A DNA stretch of 7,233 nucleotides from Holophagaceae bacterium (GCA_003158505.1 PMJK01000151.1:1-7233); one strand, 5' to 3'. Counted from the stretch's first letter, positions 1-6,731 are shown. The notes: a model not told the origin generated them from the letters alone. Program-made: numbers and translations.

Positions 1-35
1 GGCATCTGCATCATCTGGCCCGGAAGTAGACTCAT
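1..35 (-). CDS. N-terminus of a probable acyl-CoA ligase (AMP-binding family), partial, leaves the left edge
   Basis: An ATG on the minus strand at 35-33 opens a frame that stays open to the window edge and reads MSLLPGQMMQMP (the last residue is certain from CCN). A perfect GGAGG lies at 40-44 on that strand, four bases before the ATG. This is the clearest ribosome binding site in the window and is the main reason to call a gene. The opening LPGQMMQMP resembles the N-terminus of a subgroup of fatty-acid/methylmercaptopropionate-type acyl-CoA ligases, which often begin with a short GQMM or GLMM stretch followed by a proline and a LLISSLI-like helix. Those enzymes activate carboxylic acids with ATP and CoA. 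Only 12 residues are visible, so the functional call is inferred from memory of that N-terminus and could be wrong; the start itself is well supported. The gene is divergent from the histidine kinase. Confidence 0.55.
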   Translation of the reverse strand, partial: MSLLPGQMMQM

Positions 36-39
36 GGTT

Positions 40-44
40 CCTCC
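40..44 (-). promoter_or_regulatory. Shine-Dalgarno sequence of the left-edge gene
   Basis: Minus-strand GGAGG followed by AACC and then ATG at 35-33. It is a full match to the anti-Shine-Dalgarno core, with slightly short but workable spacing. It fixes the start of the partial gene at the left edge. Confidence 0.65.
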
Positions 45-310
45 AGAATTTTGTGGACGACTGCCCAGCTAGCGCTACCTGATGGAGATTTGGGGTGGCT
101 GTGGCGAACATCGAGATGAGGAGTTTCCAACAAAGGTAGACCTTGAGTTCGCCTACTACAAGGCGCTTCCCTTCGGTAATCCGGTTGGTACTCCCATAAG
201 GGAGGGAGGGGGGTCTTCGATCGCCTGAGCCTCACCAGAACGCAGGCCAGAGCAACCATGGTGCTGTGACTGCCCATGGCCCTGTCATACCGGGTTGCGA
301 GGCTGTGGCC

Positions 311-373
311 CAGTACTCTCATAATCCTTGGTCCGGCTTTTCCGGAGGACGTCACTGCAACTCGGCGGTCGGC
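311..373 (+). repeat. Degenerate intergenic repeat, copy A (upstream of the histidine kinase)
   Basis: This stretch matches the reverse complement of 5280-5342 without gaps at 42 of 63 positions by my count. The first 45 positions match at 33, including an exact 12-base block (GGAGGACGTCAC at 344-355) and a TTGGTCC block at 329-335; a GGCGG core follows at 364-368. It ends 82 bases before the histidine kinase start and points towards it. Copy B points towards pyruvate kinase in the same way. It could be a dispersed intergenic repeat family or a shared upstream regulatory element; the window alone cannot decide. Confidence 0.5.
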
Positions 374-455
374 AAGATCTGAGCGCCTCGAGTAACATCA
401 GATAGGCTTTCTCGAGACTCCTTCACCAATGTAGAAACCGAGCCGGTCATTCCCC

Positions 456-3400
456 GTGAAAATCAACCCGCGTTCTCCCAAGAGCCACTTTGGAGCCATG
501 TTTCTATTGGCTTCCTTCTTGGCGACCGGAATTGTGGTGTTCCTTGGGTTCAGAATTCTGGCGAACCGTCGGACAGAATCCGAGGTCTTGGCCAGGATCC
601 AGGGCAGAAACCTCACTCAGGCGATGGACCAGAACATTTCCGGGACTCTCCAGAGAATCGATCTGGCCTTGGGCAATGTTATCGGCGAACTGGATGCGAC
701 TCGCAGGAACGGGAAGCCGAACCGACCCAGGATGGAACAATTTCTAGCCATGGAGGGGAACCTACTGCCGTGGCCAGGGATCATCTGGGTCGCCGACTCC
801 CAGGGACGCGCCATCCTGGGCAACCGCCCGATCAAGGAGGTTCCTCCCTGGGAAAACCGTTGGTGGTTCCTGTATTGCAAAACCCATCCAGATTCGAGAT
901 TGGTGATTTCCAAGCCGCTCATTGGATTCTTCACGAAGCAATGGGTAATTCCCTGCGTTAGGCGGTACAACCTCCCGAACGGTGATTTCGGCGGAGTTGT
1001 TGTCATTCCCCTTTCGGTGGATCACCTTCAGAGCCTTCTCTCGGGTTATGAACTCGGTGTGGGCGGAGTGCTCACGATAAGAGACAGCGATGGTGGATTC
1101 ATCGCCAGGTACCCGAAAATCTCAAACGGATACCCGCTTGAAATCGGGAACACGATGGGCTCAGTAGAACTTAAAAAATTCATCCGGTCGGGCGCCGAGG
1201 AAGGTATTTATTTTGTAGAATCACCAGTCGACAAGCTTCCTCGGATTTTCGCCAACCGTAGATTAAAGAACGCGCCCCTGATCGTTGGAGCAGGGATTGC
1301 CCAGGCTGATTATCTGGCCCATTGGTACAGGGATCGGATCCGGACGCTGGCGGTCATGGGAATTTCCCTCCTAGGCATTTGGACTTTTACATGGTTTCTA
1401 TGGCACTCATGGGAAAGCCAAGTGCGTAACACCATGGCTTTGTCCATGAGTGAGGAACGGTTCCGATTGGCTATGGATGCCACCAGCGATGGCATTTGGG
1501 ACTGGAATGTTGAAACGGGAGATGTCTTCTTTAGTCCGGCCTATACCAAGATGCTGGGATATGATCCCGATGAATTTGCGGCGCGATCCACTTCTTGGGT
1601 CGAGTTAATTGTCCCTGAAGATCGGGCACGGGTCCTCGCGATCAACGAGGCATGCATTCAGGGTGTCAGCCCGGGCTTTGAAGTTGAATACCGCATGAAA
1701 GCTCAGGACGGCACGTTGAGATGGATTCTCGGCCGGGGCAAAGCTATCGTCCGCGATAGCCAGGGACACGCATTGCGCATATTGGGAACTCACGTAGATG
1801 TAACAAGGCGCAAGCAAATCGAAGAGGCGCTTCGCGAGGGAGAAGAGCGTTACCGCTCCCTGTTTAACAACGCCGAAGTCGGAATGTTCAGAACCCGACT
1901 GGATGGCAGTGAAATCCTGGATTTCAATGACAGGTACCTTCAGCTCCTAGGGAGAACAGCAGACGAAGTGTTGCACAAGCCTTCCACCATTGTGTGGCCC
2001 GATCCCCAGAAACGGGTGGAGATGGTCCAGCGACTGATTGCCGATGGCCAAGTGACGGACTTCGAGATGCGCATTCAGACCGCGGACGGGAAGGTCCTTG
2101 ATTGCCTAACTTCCGTCAAACTTTTCAGGGAGGAGAGCATTCTCGAAGGATCCCTTCTGGATATCACAGAGCGGAAGCAGGCCGAGAGTGCCCTGCGAGA
2201 TAGCGAGGCTCGCCTTCAGCGCGCTGAGAGCGTATCCCGGTTGGGCAACTGGGAGTTGGATCTGATTGGTCGAAAATTCCAGTGTTCGGCTGGCGCCAGG
2301 AAAATCTACGGCCTTCCTGGCAACGTTTGGCCAATGGCAGATGTACAAGCCATACCCCTGCCCGAGTATCGAGGGATGCTTGATCTATGCCTCAAAAACC
2401 TGATCGAACACAATCACCCCTACACAGTCGAGTTCAGGATCAAGCGCCCCAATGATGGCCAGATACTCGATATTCAATCGATCTCTGAATACGACCCGGA
2501 GAGGCACACCGTCTTTGGCGTCATCCACGACATCACCGATCGCAAGAAGGCAGAAAAGGAAAAGATAGAACTCCAGACCCAGCTTCAGCAGGCCCGGAAG
2601 ATGGAAAGCCTGGGGACCTTGGCGGGCGGTGTCGCCCATGATATGAACAACGTGCTCGGCGCCATTCTTGGTCTGGCCTCAGCCAACCTGGAGACCCTGC
2701 CCGCCGGCAGCCCCGCTTACCGCGCCTTTGATACCATCTCCAGAGCGGCCACCCGGGGCGGGGAGATGGTCAAGAGCCTACTGGGCTTTGCACGCCAGGA
2801 CCGGGTCGAGGAGCGCGAGTTGGATCTAAACGCCATTCTCCAGTCGCAGGTCAGCCTTCTAGAACGCACCACCCTATCCAAGGTGCACCTTGACCTAGAT
2901 CTGGAACCTGGATTGCGGCCCATCCGCGGGGATGCCAGCGCCATATCCAACACCTTCATGAATCTCTGTGTCAATGCCGTGGATGCCATGCCCGATAATG
3001 GCATCCTCACACTCCGCACCCGCAACCTTGACAGCAACGCGGTCGAGATCGTGGTGGAAGACACTGGAACGGGAATGCCGAAGGAGGTTCTCGATCGAGC
3101 CATGGAACCTTTCTTCACCACGAAGGAAGTCGGCAAAGGAACAGGTTTGGGCCTGTCCATGGTCTATCGTGCGGTGAAGGCTCACCAGGGCCAGATTCAT
3201 ATCCGCAGTGCACCCGGTGAGGGCACCCAAGTGAGAATGCGGTTTCCAGCCTGTGAGCCTGCATTTAAGCCTACCGAATCAATCACTGAATCTATATCCG
3301 AGCCGTCTCTCAGGAGGCTGAATGTGCTTCTGGTGGATGACGACGAACTTATTCAGAGCTCCATAGGTACCATTCTTCAAACCATGGGACACACCGTCAT

Positions 3401-3677
3401 CACAACCCCGAGCGGTGAAGAAGCTCTGGCCACGATCGAAGCTGGGATTAAGCCAGACGTGGTCATTCTTGATATGAACATGCCGGGGCTCGGTGGGAGC
3501 GGAACCCTGCCACGCCTGCGGACCATGCTTCCCGAGGTGCCCGTGCTGCTTTCCACGGGCCGAGCAGATCAAGCCACCCTGGATCTTGCAAAGGCCTACC
3601 CTTTTGTCACCCTGCTCCCCAAGCCATTCAACCTTAAAGAACTTCAGCAACACCTCTCCCCGCTTGGGCAAGGTTGA
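456..3677 (+). CDS. Hybrid sensor histidine kinase with Cache-like sensor, three PAS domains and a C-terminal receiver
   Basis: A 1073-residue membrane kinase that should autophosphorylate on a histidine and pass phosphate to its own receiver. Membrane helices lie at about 13-33 and 296-317 and enclose a periplasmic domain of some 260 residues that looks like a double-Cache (dCache) ligand sensor. Three PAS/PAC units follow (about 332-455, 464-576, 584-698), each closing with a DVTRRK/DITERK/DITDRK-type linker. The HisKA motif is AHDMNN with phospho-acceptor His728. The ATPase boxes are Asn836/Asn840 (N), DTGTGM 869-874 (G1), FFTTK 886-890 (F) and GKGTGLGL 893-900 (G2). The receiver has acidic Asp961/Asp962, phospho-acceptor Asp1006, Thr1034 and Lys1056, so every catalytic residue is present. 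There is no output domain, so a separate Hpt protein or regulator is expected. The start is GTG with no good Shine-Dalgarno; an ATG at 498 (residue 15) directly before the first helix is an alternative. The ligand is unknown. Confidence 0.95.
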   Translation: MKINPRSPKSHFGAMFLLASFLATGIVVFLGFRILANRRTESEVLARIQGRNLTQAMDQNISGTLQRIDLALGNVIGELDATRRNGKPNRPRMEQFLAMEGNLLPWPGIIWVADSQGRAILGNRPIKEVPPWENRWWFLYCKTHPDSRLVISKPLIGFFTKQWVIPCVRRYNLPNGDFGGVVVIPLSVDHLQSLLSGYELGVGGVLTIRDSDGGFIARYPKISNGYPLEIGNTMGSVELKKFIRSGAEEGIYFVESPVDKLPRIFANRRLKNAPLIVGAGIAQADYLAHWYRDRIRTLAVMGISLLGIWTFTWFLWHSWESQVRNTMALSMSEERFRLAMDATSDGIWDWNVETGDVFFSPAYTKMLGYDPDEFAARSTSWVELIVPEDRARVLAINEACIQGVSPGFEVEYRMKAQDGTLRWILGRGKAIVRDSQGHALRILGTHVDVTRRKQIEEALREGEERYRSLFNNAEVGMFRTRLDGSEILDFNDRYLQLLGRTADEVLHKPSTIVWPDPQKRVEMVQRLIADGQVTDFEMRIQTADGKVLDCLTSVKLFREESILEGSLLDITERKQAESALRDSEARLQRAESVSRLGNWELDLIGRKFQCSAGARKIYGLPGNVWPMADVQAIPLPEYRGMLDLCLKNLIEHNHPYTVEFRIKRPNDGQILDIQSISEYDPERHTVFGVIHDITDRKKAEKEKIELQTQLQQARKMESLGTLAGGVAHDMNNVLGAILGLASANLETLPAGSPAYRAFDTISRAATRGGEMVKSLLGFARQDRVEERELDLNAILQSQVSLLERTTLSKVHLDLDLEPGLRPIRGDASAISNTFMNLCVNAVDAMPDNGILTLRTRNLDSNAVEIVVEDTGTGMPKEVLDRAMEPFFTTKEVGKGTGLGLSMVYRAVKAHQGQIHIRSAPGEGTQVRMRFPACEPAFKPTESITESISEPSLRRLNVLLVDDDELIQSSIGTILQTMGHTVITTPSGEEALATIEAGIKPDVVILDMNMPGLGGSGTLPRLRTMLPEVPVLLSTGRADQATLDLAKAYPFVTLLPKPFNLKELQQHLSPLGQG

Positions 3678-3698
3678 TGGTTGATGTGGCTGGGATTT

Positions 3699-3714
3699 CC
3701 CTGTAGGTGCAGGG
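3699..3714 (+). terminator. Possible weak hairpin between convergent genes
   Basis: The 42-bp gap between the two convergent stop codons contains CCCTG, a 6-base loop and CAGGG, followed on the plus strand by CTTTGTTAG, which is only mildly T-rich. It could help end the histidine kinase transcript or, read the other way, the pyruvate kinase transcript. A 5-bp stem without a proper T-run is weak, and Rho-dependent or overlapping termination is just as possible. Confidence 0.22.
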
Positions 3715-3719
3715 CTTTG

Positions 3720-5153
3720 TTAGAACGTCATCACCTTCATGGTGTTGGTCGTGCCGGACTTCCATAGAGGGAGTCCCATGGTCATCACGATGCGGTCTTG
3801 GCTTTTGGCGCCATGCTTGGCGATGAGAAGGGCGCGAACCTCTTCCACCATCTCGTCAGTGCTGTCGACCCGGGGGATGATCAGCGCGGTGACACCGCGC
3901 ATGAGTCCGAGGCGCCTGGCAATCAGCTCGTCCACGGTGGCGCCCAGGACGGGAGTCTGCCCCGCGAGGCGGCTCACCATGCGCGCCGTGCCGCCCCCCT
4001 CGGTGAAAGCGAGGATCCAGCGGGCATTGATTTCCTCAGCCGTGCGGCAGGCGGCAAAGGCCACGGAGATGTCCGTGTGTGAGAGCACCTTCCCATCCAG
4101 GACCTCCGACAGGGGGGTCGTATGCTGCTTCCCCTCCGCATCAGCCTCTCTGGCAATGCGGGTCAGCCATTGGATGGCTTCCAAAGGGTGGGCGCCGGAC
4201 GCGCTTTCGGCGCTGAGCATGACGGCATCGGTGCCGTCCCAGATGGCGTTTGCCACGTCACTGGCCTCGGCCCGCGTGGGCTGAGTGTGCTCGATCATGC
4301 TCTCCAGCATCTGGGTCGCGGTGATCACTGGCTTCAAGGCCTTCCTTGCGGCCATGATGATCTGCTTCTGGAGACCGGGGACACGCTCCACGCCAAGTTC
4401 CACTCCCAGGTCGCCCCGGGCCACCATCACGGCCCAGGATACCTCGAATATCTCTTCAAGATTAACCAGGGCCGTCGGGTGCTCGATTTTGGCAATGATG
4501 GGCTGGGTGCCTCCAAGATGGCGGATGATGGCCTTGAGCTGCTGAACATCGGAGGCCCGGCGCACGAAGCTCTGGGCGAAGAGGTCGACGTGGTGCTCCA
4601 CGCCCCAGCGGATGTCGAGGTGATCCTTCTCGGTGAGTGGATCCATAGCGATGTCCATGCCGATGGGACGGATGCCCTTCCTGGCCTTCAGGGGACCCCC
4701 GATGATCACGACGGCCCTTAGCAGATCCGAGCTCTTGGAGAGGATCCTCACGGTGATGGCGCCGTCGTCCAGAAGCCATTGCTGGCCGGGCTTGGCACCT
4801 TCGAACAGTTCCGGGTGGGGAAGCGGTACGGCCCAAGCGAGATCCTGGGGAACCGGCGTGCCCGGGGTGTAGAAGACACCCTCGCTCCCGTCCACCAGAT
4901 CCAACGGTGCGTCGAGCATGCCGATGCGCCACTTCGGTCCCTGCAGGTCGAGGAAGACTGGAATGCAGCGGCCTAGATCCAGGGCAAGGCTGCGCACCTG
5001 CTCCAAGGCTGCGGCGCGGGATTCCGGATCCCCATGGCTGGCGTTCAAGCGGATGGCATCGGCTTCCTTCAAGGCTTCCCGCAGGCGGTCACCCTGCATG
5101 AGGGCAGGACCCAGGGTGATCACGATTTTGGTCTTCCGCACTTTGTCTCCCAT
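3720..5153 (-). CDS. pyk: Pyruvate kinase, potassium-independent type by signature residues
   Basis: Cytoplasmic glycolytic enzyme that transfers phosphate from phosphoenolpyruvate to ADP, giving pyruvate and ATP. Its 477 residues match the usual 470-480 of bacterial enzymes. The barrel (A) domain contributes TKIVITLGPA (8-17) and RLNASHG (36-42, normally N-F-S-H, here N-A-S-H). It also holds AKIE with catalytic Lys222 and metal ligand Glu224, ARGDLGVE with metal ligand Asp248, ATQMLESM (279-286) and PTRAEASDVANA (292-303). The B domain covers about 72-170 and the C domain about 350-477. Leu70, Gln71, Lys74 and Ile77 sit where potassium-dependent enzymes have Thr, Lys, Glu and Thr (rabbit muscle 113, 114, 117, 120), so this enzyme should not need K+. 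The LSGETA motif is varied to LSAESA (313-318). The start ATG at 5153 gives the expected N-terminus, though its ribosome binding site is weak. It converges on the histidine kinase and diverges from the AI-2E gene. Confidence 0.96.
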   Translation of the reverse strand: MGDKVRKTKIVITLGPALMQGDRLREALKEADAIRLNASHGDPESRAAALEQVRSLALDLGRCIPVFLDLQGPKWRIGMLDAPLDLVDGSEGVFYTPGTPVPQDLAWAVPLPHPELFEGAKPGQQWLLDDGAITVRILSKSSDLLRAVVIIGGPLKARKGIRPIGMDIAMDPLTEKDHLDIRWGVEHHVDLFAQSFVRRASDVQQLKAIIRHLGGTQPIIAKIEHPTALVNLEEIFEVSWAVMVARGDLGVELGVERVPGLQKQIIMAARKALKPVITATQMLESMIEHTQPTRAEASDVANAIWDGTDAVMLSAESASGAHPLEAIQWLTRIAREADAEGKQHTTPLSEVLDGKVLSHTDISVAFAACRTAEEINARWILAFTEGGGTARMVSRLAGQTPVLGATVDELIARRLGLMRGVTALIIPRVDSTDEMVEEVRALLIAKHGAKSQDRIVMTMGLPLWKSGTTNTMKVMTF

Positions 5154-5276
5154 CGCTTGCTCAGATAATCAGAATCATCGCCCGGTTTGGCTAGCAGATG
5201 TTGCGCAGGTGTGTCGGGTCAGCCAAGGATCCGTGGGACCGGAGCAAAGAGATTGGTTCGCAGTGAAGCAGCGGGA

Positions 5277-5292
5277 AAGGGCGGCCGCCCTT
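5277..5292. repeat. 16-bp perfect palindrome
   Basis: AAGGGCGGCCGCCCTT equals its own reverse complement across all 16 bases, centred on a GCGGCCGC core. It lies 124 bp upstream of the pyk ATG and overlaps the distal end of repeat copy B. In RNA it would form a 6-bp stem with a GGCC loop; as DNA it could be bound by a dimeric protein. No T-run follows on either strand, so it is not a terminator. Its function is unknown. Confidence 0.55.
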
Positions 5293-5342
5293 AGGATGTG
5301 ACGTCCTCCCGAGTGACTGGACCAAAGTCAATGTGAGTCCTG
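5280..5342 (-). repeat. Degenerate intergenic repeat, copy B (upstream of pyk)
   Basis: The reverse complement of this stretch aligns without gaps to 311-373. The shared blocks are ACTC, TTGGTCC, the exact 12-mer GGAGGACGTCAC (plus-strand positions 5298-5309) and GGCGG. It ends 126 bases before the pyk start and faces that gene, as copy A faces the histidine kinase. The GGCGG end of the repeat overlaps the 16-bp palindrome, which copy A does not keep as a palindrome. Confidence 0.5.
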
Positions 5343-5401
5343 CCCAGACATTTTCCCACCGCCAAGTCCAAGGCTTGCGAGGCGTCGACACGTTCCGGCC
5401 C

Positions 5402-5420
5402 GATCGCCAACCAGGCGATC
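5402..5420 (+). promoter_or_regulatory. 7-bp hairpin upstream of the AI-2E family gene
   Basis: GATCGCC, a 5-base loop AACCA and GGCGATC form a perfect 7-bp stem that ends 37 bases before the ATG at 5458. No T-run follows. It may lie in the 5' leader of the transcript or be an operator; nothing in the sequence distinguishes these. Confidence 0.35.
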
Positions 5421-5457
5421 CTCATGCTCAAATGGTCTGAAAGGTGCTAGGTGTTCG

Positions 5458-6594
5458 ATGCAGGGACCCTCCATGACGCCATCTGACAACGCGCGCATCT
5501 ATTCCATCGTTTTCCTCGGGGCAGCCACTCTTGGGATAGGGCTGCTCTGCTTCAGGGTATTGAGCCCGCTCCTTGCAGCCATAGCCTGGGCCATCATCCT
5601 GGCTGTAGCCGCCCAGGCACCCATGGTCTTTCTCCGACGCAAGCTGCCCAAGCACCCCAACTTGTCTGCCGGGATCCTGACCCTGGTCATCGGTCTCTTG
5701 TTCATCCTCCCGGCGGGCCTCCTCATTGGGGTGGTTACGAGCCAGGTGATCGATGTGGTAGGCCGGATCACGACCCGTCTGAACGCCGCGCATGTGACCT
5801 CTTTTAGCGACTTCGTGCAGATGCCCGCGGTCGCCCATATCCTGGATGAGATCAAGAACAGAGCCGGAATGGGGCCTGGAGATTTCCAGACCTTGGCCCA
5901 TGGGTTCGTGAACCGAGCCAGGGAGATGGGGCCAGCCCTGTCAGCCAAGCTGGCTCTGAGCGTCTTCGATGGAATCATGACCTTCCTGTTGACTCTCTTC
6001 CTCCTCTTCTTCTTCATCCGAGACGGCGAGGCGATGGCCCTGGCCGCCTTAGACCTAGTGCCCATGAGTAAGGAGGGACGACTTGCCCTGAGCCTGTCCC
6101 TGGGGTCCATGCTCCGGTCCCTGTTCCGCGGCTCACTGCTCCTGGCCCTAGCCCAGGGATTCGCCGGAGGAATTGGCTGGTGGATCGCAGGCCTGTCCCT
6201 GCCCGCCCTGGCTGGAGCCGCCATGGCGGTACTATCGCTGCTGCCTCTGGGGGGCACGGCCATCATCTGGCTGCCGGGAAGCATCTGGGCATGGACCTCC
6301 GGCCATCATGGGTCCGCGATCTTCCTAGCGACCTGGGGGGCGGTGGTTACCTCGTTTCTTGCGGACAGTGTATTGCGGCCGATGCTCACCCGGGGCTCGG
6401 AAGAGTTGTCCACGCTGGTGGTCATTCTCGGCGTCTTTGGTGGTTTGGCGACCTTCGGTTTGCTGGGAGTTTTTATCGGCCCGCTGGCCCTAGCCCTGGC
6501 CGTCACCCTTCTGGGGGCGCTCCGCTCCCAGGCTCGCGTGGGCCTTCTAACCCCGCCAACGCCAGGTGCGGCAGAGGAGAAGACGATTTCCTAA
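5458..6594 (+). CDS. AI-2E (PerM/UPF0118) family membrane protein
   Basis: A 378-residue polytopic inner-membrane protein with the layout of the AI-2E family. Hydrophobic segments fall at about 14-32, 35-52, 70-96, 168-188, 225-247, 250-270, 285-303 and 318-352, with a soluble stretch between about 98 and 165. Family hallmarks are FLLFFFIRDG (181-190), LLPLGGTAIIWLP (261-273) and DSVLRPMLTRG (303-313). Characterised relatives have been proposed to export the signal autoinducer-2 (TqsA) or to act as Na+/H+ antiporters, and most members have no proven substrate, so the family name should not be read as evidence of quorum sensing. No luxS is visible here. The outer ATG at 5458 is given; the ATG at 5473 has a better Shine-Dalgarno (AGGGA at 5462-5466, six bases upstream) and may be the true start, removing five residues. 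No cleavable signal peptide is apparent. Confidence 0.92.
   Translation: MQGPSMTPSDNARIYSIVFLGAATLGIGLLCFRVLSPLLAAIAWAIILAVAAQAPMVFLRRKLPKHPNLSAGILTLVIGLLFILPAGLLIGVVTSQVIDVVGRITTRLNAAHVTSFSDFVQMPAVAHILDEIKNRAGMGPGDFQTLAHGFVNRAREMGPALSAKLALSVFDGIMTFLLTLFLLFFFIRDGEAMALAALDLVPMSKEGRLALSLSLGSMLRSLFRGSLLLALAQGFAGGIGWWIAGLSLPALAGAAMAVLSLLPLGGTAIIWLPGSIWAWTSGHHGSAIFLATWGAVVTSFLADSVLRPMLTRGSEELSTLVVILGVFGGLATFGLLGVFIGPLALALAVTLLGALRSQARVGLLTPPTPGAAEEKTIS
5462..5466 (+). promoter_or_regulatory. Shine-Dalgarno-like AGGGA favouring the internal start at 5473
   Basis: AGGGA lies six bases before the ATG at 5473, better placed and purer than the AGGTG that precedes the ATG at 5458. It argues for translation from the inner ATG, giving a protein that begins MTPSDNARIY. 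Confidence 0.45.
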
Positions 6595-6615
6595 TCTAAT
6601 CTTCCTTTGAGTGTG

Positions 6616-6649
6616 ACCTTTCCTCAGATCTAAGAATCGAATGAAAGGT
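6616..6649. repeat. 7-bp inverted repeat with 20-nt spacer just after the AI-2E gene
   Basis: ACCTTTC (6616-6622) pairs with GAAAGGT (6643-6649). It begins 22 bases after the AI-2E stop codon. There is no T-run after it, so it is at best a poor terminator; a 7-bp match with this spacing is also near what chance gives. Confidence 0.25.
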
Positions 6650-6711
6650 TCGCGTTCATCCTGACGAAGGGCAACCCCCAGATGAGGCCGAGCAAGGGGA
6701 CCCCGGAGGCA

Positions 6712-6731
6712 GGTCGTAGCGTTGCTAGACC
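6712..6731. repeat. Bulged hairpin (8 bp, one-base bulge)
   Basis: GGTC-(G)-TAGC-GTT-GCTA-GACC: eight Watson-Crick pairs closing a 3-base loop with a single unpaired G at 6716. It is compact and stable in either strand's RNA and is not followed by T residues. Confidence 0.4.

Larger units (their letters stand above)
36..455. other. Divergent intergenic region, no credible gene
   Basis: This 420-bp gap separates the minus-strand acyl-CoA-ligase-like start from the plus-strand histidine kinase, so promoters for both should lie here. Open frames exist on both strands (a 107-codon minus frame at 32-355 starting with GTG, and a 48-codon plus frame at 82-228). They lack ribosome binding sites and recognisable sequence, and I do not call them genes. 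Visible items are a CTCCC-ATAA-GGGAG hairpin at 191-204 running into a G-rich tract (200-213), a short hairpin at 332-346 (TCCGG/CCGGA), copy A of a degenerate repeat (311-373), and two CTCGAG hexamers at 387-392 and 411-416. I found no convincing sigma-70 promoter for either gene. Confidence 0.6.
5154..5457. other. Divergent intergenic region between pyk and the AI-2E family gene
   Basis: This 304-bp gap must supply promoters to both neighbours. It holds copy B of the degenerate repeat (5280-5342, oriented towards pyk), a 16-bp perfect palindrome (5277-5292) and a 7-bp hairpin (5402-5420) near the AI-2E start. A 66-codon minus frame at 5191-5391 has no ribosome binding site or family resemblance and is not called. 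I could not find a good -35/-10 pair for either gene; a sigma factor with another consensus or a weak promoter is possible. Confidence 0.6.

Noticed and set aside
200..213. G-quadruplex (GGGAGGGAGGGGGG)
   Set aside because: Only three separate runs of three or more G are present; a three-tetrad quadruplex needs four separated runs. A two-tetrad form is possible but weak.
82..228. 48-codon plus-strand frame starting MEIWGGCGEH
   Set aside because: No Shine-Dalgarno precedes the ATG, third-position composition is not gene-like, and the sequence resembles no family I know.
295..325. Promoter for the histidine kinase (TTGCGA, 19-base spacer, CATAAT)
   Set aside because: The -10 box is fair, but the -35 matches only four of six positions and the spacer is too long. 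It overlaps repeat copy A, whose partner copy B does not keep the -10 box.
32..355. 107-codon minus-strand open frame as a gene
   Set aside because: It begins with GTG without a ribosome binding site, has no recognisable motif, contains one copy of the intergenic repeat, and overlaps in another frame the much better supported start at 35.
5191..5391. 66-codon minus-strand frame upstream of pyk
   Set aside because: No ribosome binding site and no family resemblance, and it spans the palindrome and repeat copy B, so it looks like spacer that happens to be open.
5499..6284. 261-codon minus-strand frame antisense to the AI-2E gene
   Set aside because: It is arginine-, proline- and serine-rich, as expected of an antisense shadow of a GC-rich hydrophobic membrane protein, and it has no motif of its own.
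5458..6594. Quorum-sensing system based on the AI-2E family name
   Set aside because: Most members of the family have no shown role in autoinducer-2 transport, and no luxS or lsr-type gene is in the window.
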